64,000 bases of DNA from Acinetobacter tibetensis (GTDB lineage: Bacteria > Pseudomonadota > Gammaproteobacteria > Pseudomonadales > Moraxellaceae). Both the position numbers and the translations under genes were made by a program. Shown here piece by piece: positions 57,433-64,000 of the stretch (position 1 is its first letter; every line of letters starts with the position of its first letter). The DNA is taken from contig NZ_CP098732.1 of the NCBI RefSeq assembly GCF_023824315.1, forward strand, positions 124,001 through 188,000, given 5' to 3'. The notes beneath the pieces were generated by a model. The model did no database searches and had not been told where the DNA came from. It was given only the letters and a program-made list of their open reading frames with translations.

Positions 57433-58886
57433 TTCAACAAGGATTGCAATATTTATTGGCACATCCTGATATTGCCCTTGAAGCGCCTGCTTCAAGTGGC
57501 TTTATTGAAGTTCAAGATGCAGCGACTGGCGAAAGTCTGGCATGGGTAAAAACCTATGACCAAGCGGGCGTTGAAGCAGCCATTACTCGTTCTGAACAAG
57601 CACAAGCACTTTGGAAAAAGCAAACCGCTTTACATCGTGCCGACATCTTGTGGGCATGGTATGAGTTGATGCTCGAGCATAAGGAAAACTTGGCGCAGTT
57701 GTTGACTGCGGAACAAGGTAAACCTTTGCTTGAAGCACGTGGTGAAATTGCCTATGCAGCCTCGTTTATTCGTTGGTTTGCAGAACAAGCCCGTCGTATT
57801 GATGGTGCGATTCTTCCCCCAACACAAGCGCATCAGCGTTTGGTGGTGATTAAGCAAGCGATTGGTGTGACTGCGGCCATTACGCCGTGGAACTTCCCAG
57901 CAGCCATGATTACGCGTAAAGCAGCACCTGCACTTGCAGCGGGTTGTTCAATGTTGGTGAAACCCGCGGAACAAACCCCGTTATCGGCTTATGCATTAGA
58001 AGTGTTGGCCTTGCAAGCGGGCTTGCCACAAGACCTTCTGTTGAACATTACCGGTGATGCAGTTGAAGTGGGGCAAACATTGTGTAACAGCGATGTGGTA
58101 CGCAAACTGAGCTTCACAGGTTCAACCCCAGTGGGTCGTATTTTGATGCAGCAATGTGCACCAACCATCAAAAAACTCTCTTTAGAGTTGGGTGGTAATG
58201 CACCTGTGATCGTCTTTGATGATGCGAATCTTGATCAAGCTGTGCAAGGCATCATGATGAGCAAATTCCGTAACAGCGGTCAAACTTGTGTTTGTGCCAA
58301 CCGTATCTATGTGCAAGCAGGCATTTATGATGCGCTTTGCGAGCGCTTAGTGGCTGAAGTTGCAAAATTAAAAGTGGGTGATGGTCGTGTCGAAGGCTCG
58401 ACCCAAGGTCCATTAATTGATGCGAAAGCCGTGGCTAAAGTGCAATCACATATTGATGATGCGCAAGCAAAAGGTGCGAAAGTGCTAATCGGTGGTCAAT
58501 TACATGCCTTGGGTAAAACCTTCTTTGAACCAACGGTTCTGCGTGATGTAACGCAAGACATGCGTGTTGCGAAAGAAGAAACCTTTGGCCCATTGGCACC
58601 TTTATTCCGCTTTGAAACTGAAGCTGAAGCGATTGCACTGGCAAATGACACTGAGTTTGGCTTAGCCAGCTATATCTTTACCCAAAGTGCTGCACGTCAA
58701 TGGCGTGTCGGCGAAGCGTTAGAATATGGCATGGTGGGTGTAAACACAGGTGCGATTTCGAATGAAGTGGCTCCGTTTGGTGGTGTGAAACAGTCAGGCT
58801 TAGGCCGTGAAGGTTCAGAGTGGGGCATCGAAGAGTACTTAGAAATGAAGTACATGTGTATCGATGTGACCGACCCTTCAGCATAA
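57429..58886 (+). CDS. gabD: Succinate-semialdehyde dehydrogenase (NADP+)
   Basis: 485 residues of the aldehyde dehydrogenase superfamily; oxidises succinate semialdehyde to succinate, the last step of GABA catabolism. General base Glu253 in SLELGGNAP and nucleophile Cys287 in NSGQTCVCANR, with a second Cys two residues on, typical of GabD. ITPWNFPAAMITRKAAPALAAG and KPAEQTPLSA form the cofactor site. Translationally coupled to gabT by a four-base overlap. Confidence 0.96.
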   Translation: MIQQGLQYLLAHPDIALEAPASSGFIEVQDAATGESLAWVKTYDQAGVEAAITRSEQAQALWKKQTALHRADILWAWYELMLEHKENLAQLLTAEQGKPLLEARGEIAYAASFIRWFAEQARRIDGAILPPTQAHQRLVVIKQAIGVTAAITPWNFPAAMITRKAAPALAAGCSMLVKPAEQTPLSAYALEVLALQAGLPQDLLLNITGDAVEVGQTLCNSDVVRKLSFTGSTPVGRILMQQCAPTIKKLSLELGGNAPVIVFDDANLDQAVQGIMMSKFRNSGQTCVCANRIYVQAGIYDALCERLVAEVAKLKVGDGRVEGSTQGPLIDAKAVAKVQSHIDDAQAKGAKVLIGGQLHALGKTFFEPTVLRDVTQDMRVAKEETFGPLAPLFRFETEAEAIALANDTEFGLASYIFTQSAARQWRVGEALEYGMVGVNTGAISNEVAPFGGVKQSGLGREGSEWGIEEYLEMKYMCIDVTDPSA

Positions 58887-58903
58887 TTTTTGCTGTTGAT
58901 TGA

Positions 58904-58941
58904 AAATGCTGGTGATGGCTTCGGCGCTCACCAGCATTTTT
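58904..58941 (+). terminator. Rho-independent terminator of gabT-gabD
   Basis: Perfect 12-base arms AAATGCTGGTGA/TCACCAGCATTT with a 12-base loop containing GGCTTCGGCG, followed by T residues. Confidence 0.88.
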
Positions 58942-59104
58942 ATTTGTATCGGACAAAATCATTAAAAAGGAAAATAGCATCTAAATTTTAAATCTATAAA
59001 ACCGATTAAAATGATAAAAAACTACGGTTTTACCTGTGAAATGAAATTCCTTATCCTTGGTTTCAAGTTAAGCAAATACTGTAACCAATACTGAGGAAAA
59101 GCAC

Positions 59105-59668
59105 ATGAGTTTAATCAATACTGAAGTCAAACCCTTCAACGCAACGGCTTATAAAAATGGCGAATTTGTTCAAGTATCTGAACAGAATTTTTATGGCAAA
59201 TGGTCGGTTGTGTTTTTCTATCCTGCCGATTTTACTTTTGTCTGTCCAACCGAATTAGGTGATTTAGCCGATCATTATGCTGAATTTCAAAAGATGGGGG
59301 TAGAGATCTATTCAGTTTCGACTGATACCCATTTCACGCATAAAGCATGGCATGACAGTTCAGAAGAAATTAAGAAAATTCAGTATAGTATGATTGGCGA
59401 TCCGACTTGGGTCTTGGCGAAAAACTTTGAAGTGCTGATTGAAGCAGAAGGTTTGGCAGATCGAGGCACATTTGTGATTGACCCTGAGGGGAAAATTCAG
59501 ATTATTGAAATTAATGCGGGCGGTGTGGGGCGTGATGCGCAGGAGTTGTTGCGTAAAGTTAAAGCAGCCCAGTATGTGCATGCTCACCCAGGTGAAGTTT
59601 GCCCAGCAAAATGGAAAGAAGGTGATGCGACTTTGGCACCATCGATTGATCTGATTGGTAAAATCTAA
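59105..59668 (+). CDS. ahpC: Alkyl hydroperoxide reductase subunit C (2-Cys peroxiredoxin)
   Basis: 187 residues, exactly the size of E. coli AhpC. Peroxidatic Cys47 in DFTFVCPTE, resolving Cys in [10 protein letters not shown] near 166, [16 protein letters not shown]. Reduces H2O2 and organic peroxides in the cytosol. GAGGAAAA precedes the ATG. ahpF is not adjacent. Terminator follows. Confidence 0.97.
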   Translation: MSLINTEVKPFNATAYKNGEFVQVSEQNFYGKWSVVFFYPADFTFVCPTELGDLADHYAEFQKMGVEIYSVSTDTHFTHKAWHDSSEEIKKIQYSMIGDPTWVLAKNFEVLIEAEGLADRGTFVIDPEGKIQIIEINAGGVGRDAQELLRKVKAAQYVHAHPGEVCPAKWKEGDATLAPSIDLIGKI

Positions 59669-59687
59669 GCCAAAATACTTTGAATTT

Positions 59688-59721
59688 AAAAAATCCAGAA
59701 TTTTGGTTCTGGATTTTTTTT
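59688..59721. terminator. Terminator of ahpC, possibly also of the convergent lysR gene
   Basis: Thirteen-base arms AAAAAATCCAGAA/TTCTGGATTTTTT with a six-base loop; A run left and T run right. Confidence 0.88.
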
Positions 59722-59759
59722 AAATTCAAAGATAATTCAATTCAAATTGAGCTTACCAT

Positions 59760-60716
59760 TTAAGGTCTACTAAATGGCACAGGGTGATTCATTGGAGATA
59801 GATAGCCCGGTTGCTCCTGTGCCAATGCACGCAAACCTGTCATGAGTACCTGAATTAATTTCTCTACAACCAGATGTTGTCCTTTACGAGAAGCATAAAC
59901 CAATTGCACCGTACCAAGGTTGGAACACCACTCAGGTAAAATATGAATCAGTTTTCCTGAAGCGATATCGTGTTCAACCGTTAAATAAGGTAGATCTGCA
60001 ATGCCTAAACCATCCAGTGCAGCAAAATAAACCCCCGCCAAGTCATTACATTTCAGGCGTGGCTGTAAGGGTATTTCAATGCTTTCATTACGACCCCGAT
60101 GATGTAAATGCCAAGCATACTGACTTTTTTGTGTCCCCAGTACAACGCTTGGATAATCACCAAGTTCGGTAATCAGCTGAATGTGATGACCTTGTAATAA
60201 AGACGGGCTAGCGACCAAGCAATGAGTGGTTTGCATCACATCACGTACGACAATGTTGGCATCTTCATTGACCGAAAAGTTGGTCCGTAGCGCAAGATCA
60301 ATATCATCATGTAAGACATCAACTCGACGGCTGGTTAATTCGAGTTCCACCTCAACCCGTGGGTAATCTTTTAGAAATTGGCTGAGTAGATGACGGACTT
60401 GGTATTGCAACATCACGGAGGGACAACTGATTTTGACCAAACCTTGGGGTTCATTTTTCTGTTGAAGCAGGACATTTTCAGCACATTCGACTTGTGCAAT
60501 TACTTTGCAGCATTCTTCATAAAATGCTTGCCCCAACGCGGTCACTTTAAAATGTCGGGTCGAACGTTGAATCAGTGTAATGTTAAATTGGTGCTCTAAA
60601 TCAAGAATCCGTCGACTGAGCTTAGACTTGGTCATTTGACTGGCTTCGCTGGCTGCACTGAATCCACCATGCTTTACCACTAAATAAAAATAATAGTAGT
60701 CATCAAATGAACGCAT
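59760..60716 (-). CDS. LysR-family transcriptional regulator
   Basis: 318 residues: helix-turn-helix in VVKHGGFSAASEASQMTKSKLSRRILDLE (about 13-41), then RSTRHFKVTALGQAFYEECC, and a periplasmic-binding-protein-like effector domain (about 90-300). The effector is unknown. It lies 84 bases downstream of the YcaC-type gene on the same strand and near a divergent pirin gene, a group that occurs together in other genomes, so those are likely targets. Confidence 0.92.
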   Translation of the reverse strand: MRSFDDYYYFYLVVKHGGFSAASEASQMTKSKLSRRILDLEHQFNITLIQRSTRHFKVTALGQAFYEECCKVIAQVECAENVLLQQKNEPQGLVKISCPSVMLQYQVRHLLSQFLKDYPRVEVELELTSRRVDVLHDDIDLALRTNFSVNEDANIVVRDVMQTTHCLVASPSLLQGHHIQLITELGDYPSVVLGTQKSQYAWHLHHRGRNESIEIPLQPRLKCNDLAGVYFAALDGLGIADLPYLTVEHDIASGKLIHILPEWCSNLGTVQLVYASRKGQHLVVEKLIQVLMTGLRALAQEQPGYLSPMNHPVPFSRP

Positions 60717-60800
60717 TTGCCACCTCTGCTGGTCATGTTATGTGATGTTTTTAAGTACGTTACAGCACGAATGCTAGGCTGTAACGTATTTTATTCTGGT

Positions 60801-61427
60801 TTATTTTTGACCCGTATTTTGATTGTAGCTATTGATGAGGTTGCGATAATCTGGAATATGATTGGAGAAGAGTGTACCCAAGCCTTCAATATCATTTCGC
60901 CAGTCACGATGTAGTTCACACGCCATGCCAAACCATGTCATGAGTTGTGCACCAGCTTGTGACATACGCTCCCATGCGGCGTCACGGGTCAAGGCATTAA
61001 ACGTGCCTGAAGCATCGGTAATGACAAACACTTCAAAATCTTCTTCCAGTGCGGAAAGGGCTGGAAATGCCACACAGACCTCGGTCACGACACCTGCAAT
61101 AATCAGTTGCTTTTTACCTGTAGCTTTAATGGCTTTGACAAAGTCCTCATTGTCCCATGCATTAATTTGTCCCGGGCGGGCAATATACGGTGCATCGGGG
61201 AACATTTCTTTTAACTCTGGAACCAGAGGACCGTTTGGACCATTTTCAAAACTGGTGGTCAGAATGGTAGGCAAATTAAAATATTTGGCGGCATCGGCCA
61301 AAGCCAAGACATTGTTTTTGAATTTATCGGGATCGATGTCACGTACCAAAGACAACAGCCCAGTTTGATGATCGACGAGTAACACGGCAGCATTATTTTT
61401 ATCTAAGCGAGTGTAAGGTTTACCCAT
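60801..61427 (-). CDS. ycaC: Isochorismatase-family hydrolase, YcaC-like
   Basis: 208 residues matching E. coli YcaC almost throughout as I recall it: RLDKNNAAVLLVDHQTGLLS at the N-terminus with Asp19, TTSFENGPNGPLVPEL, YIARPGQINAWDNEDFVKAI, and IIAGVVTEVCVAFPALSA with nucleophile Cys118. Physiological substrate unknown. On the minus strand ahead of the lysR gene, and divergent from pirin. Confidence 0.92.
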   Translation of the reverse strand: MGKPYTRLDKNNAAVLLVDHQTGLLSLVRDIDPDKFKNNVLALADAAKYFNLPTILTTSFENGPNGPLVPELKEMFPDAPYIARPGQINAWDNEDFVKAIKATGKKQLIIAGVVTEVCVAFPALSALEEDFEVFVITDASGTFNALTRDAAWERMSQAGAQLMTWFGMACELHRDWRNDIEGLGTLFSNHIPDYRNLINSYNQNTGQK

Positions 61428-61692
61428 TTTCTTATTCCTTCAGTGGATGAATAGAGACGTCAGCCATGCGCATAATTATGTTTAGTGCATGGTTGCGTTG
61501 TTGTTATATTAAGCAGAGACCCGATTGAGCTTAAAGGATGATTTTGGGAAAGATTGTCTTATTTTTGAGATAGTTTTGTTGTGGCACTCAACACGGAAAT
61601 AAAAATAGATCAATTCAATATCTTGGCGTGATTGTTGTAAAAATAGGATGGTGTATCGCATAAGCTCACTATGTCCTGCACTTTAAAATGCT

Positions 61693-61710
61693 TAACATGG
61701 CGGCATGTTA
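61693..61710. promoter_or_regulatory. Operator-like inverted repeat before the pirin gene
   Basis: TAACATG-GCGG-CATGTTA, perfect seven-base arms, 25 bases before the pirin ATG and downstream of a possible promoter (TTGTAA, 17 bp, GCATAA near 61635-61663). The divergent gap 61428-61734 (307 bp) has no gene. A bound repressor would block transcription. Confidence 0.5.
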
Positions 61711-61734
61711 GATCCTAGAGATAGGAGTTTTGAA

Positions 61735-62622
61735 ATGAAAAAAATTACAGGTGTGTACCGTAACCAAAATATGCATTGGGTCGGTGATGGTTTTCCAGTG
61801 AGAAACCTATTTTCTTATGACCGTTTAGGACAAGCGATTAGCCCATTTTTGTTGTTAGATTATGCTGCGCCGTATCCATTTACACCTACCAAAGAACAGC
61901 ATGGTGTGGGTTCACATCCGCATCGCGGTTTTGAAACTGTGACCATTGCTTACCAAGGTGCGGTGACGCATAAAGATTCTAGTGGCGGTGGTGGTACGAT
62001 CCAAACGGGCGATGTGCAGTGGATGACTGCGGGTTCAGGCTTGGTGCATGAGGAATTTCACTCGACTGAATTTGCGGAGCAAGGCGGTTTGTTTGAAATG
62101 GTTCAGTTGTGGGTGAATTTACCCGCAGCCGATAAAATGACAGCCCCGCAATATCAGGCCATTCAAGCTCAAGAGATTCCTGTAATTCACTTTGATGATG
62201 AAGCTGGGCATTTACGCGTGATTGCGGGTACGTATGCAGAGCAGCAAGGTGCAGCATCGACCTTTAGTCCAGTCAATGTCTGGGATGGCGTGCTGAAAGC
62301 GGGTCACCGCCAAGATGTATTTGTGCCAGTCGATCACAACACCTTTGTGGTGGTGTTACAAGGTGAAATGCTGCTGAACGGTCATCAAAAAGTGTTGGAT
62401 AACTCGATTGTGTTATTTGCACATGATGCTGATCCGCACATTCAGTTGGAAGCGCTTAGTGCTGATGCGAAATTCTTAATTTTGACTGGCAAACCTTTGA
62501 ATGAGCCAATTCAGGGTTATGGACCATTTGTGATGAATACCAAACAGGAAATCATTCAGGCCTTTGAAGATTTCAATCAAGGGAAATTTGGTGAGATTCC
62601 AGTTCAGGAACATCATCGCTAA
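61735..62622 (+). CDS. Pirin-family protein
   Basis: About 295 residues, bicupin fold. N-terminal cupin with the metal ligands in GSHPHRGFETVTIAYQG (HxH and Glu) and a further His in SGLVHEEFHS, plus DVQWMTAGSG. C-terminal cupin lacks a clear metal site. Some pirins are quercetin dioxygenases, others bind regulators; role here unknown. Start 61735 has TAGGAG ahead of it; the open frame extends ten codons further. Confidence 0.9.
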   Translation: MKKITGVYRNQNMHWVGDGFPVRNLFSYDRLGQAISPFLLLDYAAPYPFTPTKEQHGVGSHPHRGFETVTIAYQGAVTHKDSSGGGGTIQTGDVQWMTAGSGLVHEEFHSTEFAEQGGLFEMVQLWVNLPAADKMTAPQYQAIQAQEIPVIHFDDEAGHLRVIAGTYAEQQGAASTFSPVNVWDGVLKAGHRQDVFVPVDHNTFVVVLQGEMLLNGHQKVLDNSIVLFAHDADPHIQLEALSADAKFLILTGKPLNEPIQGYGPFVMNTKQEIIQAFEDFNQGKFGEIPVQEHHR

Positions 62623-62667
62623 ACCATTTAGCCAGTCTGAATCTTGTAAATCGTAGAAAAAAAGAAG

Positions 62668-62695
62668 AAGCCCCGACGTCATTCGGGGCTTTTTG
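62668..62695 (+). terminator. Rho-independent terminator of the pirin gene
   Basis: Perfect nine-base arms AAGCCCCGA/TCGGGGCTT with a six-base loop and T run. Confidence 0.9.
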
Positions 62696-63049
62696 CGCTT
62701 TAAGCTTTGTTGTGGATGACACAGATGTTATCAATTAGATTTGCATAGTGTCATATTCTAGTTAGTGTGATGAAGTTAGCATTTTATGCGATGTATGATC
62801 CTCACTTTTGGCTTGCTTGTAAAATTGGAAGTGAAAGATAAATGTATATAATTTACTAATTTTAAACAAAAAATATGATTTAAAAAACGACTTTGTTTAA
62901 AAGGCGAGCATAAACATGTCACCGATTTGGCGGGCTAAAATTAAATTGTTAACGAATTTTAAAAGCATGGATTCTGGCATTTTTTAATAGTCTGTTTTGT
63001 GGCCCTGTGGTACATAATTTCCTTAATGTGTAACTGACGGATAATAACT
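62696..63049 (+). other. Gene-free AT-rich region before the FAD oxidoreductase gene
   Basis: 354 bp. One frame of 23 codons (62916-62987, MSPIWRAKIKLLTNFKSMDS...) has AGGCGAG at suitable distance ahead of its ATG and could be a leader peptide, but there is no further support. Otherwise only AT-rich DNA. Confidence 0.3.
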
Positions 63050-64000
63050 TTGGATATTGCAGTTATTGGTAGTGGCATGGCTGGGCTGGCTACCGCGAGA
63101 ATTCTTAAAGATGCTGGACATAACATTACAATTTTTGAAGCCTTACCAGGCCGTGGAATGGATAGTCACAGTACTGAATTTGAAGGCGGTCTGATTGATG
63201 CACCTTTGCGTGTCATGAATCCACACTTGTGGAAAAACACCTTAAGTTTAGCAACGTATTTAGGTATTCAAACTTACCCAGTACGAACCTATATGGCATG
63301 TAGCTGGTTATTTGAAGATAAAACCGAAACATGGCTCACCACCACACGTACCCGTATTGGTAATTTCCCAATTATCAATAACCGTAAAGGCATCAAACAA
63401 TATGGTTGGCGCTTGGTCAAAGGTATGTTGCAGTTAAAAACCGCGATTTCTCAATTTTTTAAATCTGAGAATCAAGAGATTACCTTGGCAGAATTCATTA
63501 ATCAGAATGATATTGAAGAAGTCTTCTGGCATGGTGCAGTGATGCCAGTGTTGTACACCATTTGTACCTGTAACCCGAAAACCATTGGTGACTGGCCGGC
63601 AAAACCGTTGTTGACCTTCTTACGTCAACTCACCGATGGTGATGCTTTATTGCGTATGCAAGGCGGTACGCCAGCCTTGGTCGATAAGCTCATTCAAGGC
63701 ATTGAAATCCGCAGTGGTTCAGCCATTAGCCATGTGAAAGAGCAAGGTGATAAAGTGCTGGTGGAAAATTCTGCTGGGGAAAGTTATCAATTTGACCGTG
63801 TGGTGATTGCAACCCCGACCAATAAAATTGATACCTTCCTTGATCAAGCACAATTTAAAGACGATATTGATTTATTAAAGCAATTTAAATTTGAACAAGG
63901 TCAGTTGGTTATTCATACTGACACGTCTGTTATGCCACCGAAGCGTAAAGACTGGGCAGTGTTGAGCTATATGATGGATCGTAAGTTTACCCGTCAGCAA
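63050..64000 (+). CDS. NAD(P)/FAD-dependent oxidoreductase, 3' end cut off
   Basis: The frame starts with TTG at 63050 and stays open to the right edge (317 codons). The Rossmann FAD motif begins at once, DIAVIGSGMAGLATARILKDAGH, and an in-frame TGA lies 15 bases before, so TTG is the only sensible start. RVVIATPTNKID near 262-273 is the second FAD-contact stretch. The layout is that of the NAD(P)-binding, amine-oxidase-like flavoproteins (desaturase/cyclopropane-cluster type); the substrate is not known. Confidence 0.85.
   Translation, partial: MDIAVIGSGMAGLATARILKDAGHNITIFEALPGRGMDSHSTEFEGGLIDAPLRVMNPHLWKNTLSLATYLGIQTYPVRTYMACSWLFEDKTETWLTTTRTRIGNFPIINNRKGIKQYGWRLVKGMLQLKTAISQFFKSENQEITLAEFINQNDIEEVFWHGAVMPVLYTICTCNPKTIGDWPAKPLLTFLRQLTDGDALLRMQGGTPALVDKLIQGIEIRSGSAISHVKEQGDKVLVENSAGESYQFDRVVIATPTNKIDTFLDQAQFKDDIDLLKQFKFEQGQLVIHTDTSVMPPKRKDWAVLSYMMDRKFTRQQ

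Overview
The window is a contiguous stretch of bacterial chromosome, almost certainly from Acinetobacter. Supporting signs: an Omp33-36 porin (292 aa) with two further paralogues, a chromosomal class D (OXA) beta-lactamase whose C-terminal half resembles the OXA-58/OXA-228 group as I remember it, a CrbS/CrbR acetate system, a gabP-gabR-gabT-gabD cluster, and AT-rich intergenic DNA. I see no rRNA, tRNA, CRISPR array, insertion sequence, integrase or prophage. The OXA type points to a non-baumannii species, possibly the A. bereziniae/A. guillouiae side, but that is inference. Both edges cut genes: aceF on the left and an FAD oxidoreductase on the right.

Layout. 0-9.5 kb is housekeeping: aceF, a Mn2+ (yybP-ykoY) riboswitch in front of a UPF0016/GDT1 manganese exporter, an ODP-type metallo-beta-lactamase-fold protein, guaB, then glmM-pdxH-recJ. 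9.5-18.3 kb holds two tandem Omp33-36-family porins, prfB with its programmed +1 frameshift, an ArsR-like regulator with a NemA-type flavin reductase, waaA, rsmE, mscS and a DUF805 protein. 18.5-31 kb is dominated by acetate metabolism: acs, crbR, crbS and yjcH-actP, interrupted by sfnG-msuE (organosulfur use) and two genes of unknown function. Copies of a GACYAAAG element lie in front of acs, yjcH-actP and the unknown gene at 24147-24914, so that gene may belong to the same regulon.

31-41 kb is more accessory: a divergent potassium-channel-like protein, a BCCT (BetT-like) transporter, the Omp33-36 porin, an intergenic stretch of about 1 kb with a good candidate small RNA gene, the OXA gene, a membrane diguanylate cyclase, a YwqK/MORN-type protein, and an AT-rich DUF4062 gene. 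41-52.5 kb contains uvrA, a TetR-oxidoreductase-DUF1304 set, a decayed gene, glpM, an SDR with a MerR-type regulator and a typical MerR-spaced promoter, tenA, a DUF475 protein, a YajR-like MFS transporter and ssb. 53-59 kb is the GABA catabolic cluster. 59-64 kb has ahpC, a LysR regulator, a YcaC-type hydrolase, a pirin and the start of an FAD oxidoreductase.

The most unusual signals outside genes are: (1) two distant copies (about 15.7 kb on +, about 39.95 kb on -) of a three-hairpin element that keep the same architecture and the same AGGGAC loop although the stem sequences differ, which looks like covariation; (2) a promoter-plus-terminator unit of about 103 nt with no gene (35504-35641), a candidate sRNA; (3) the shared acetate-regulon element. 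All identifications come from reading the sequence and remembered family features; no database search was run.
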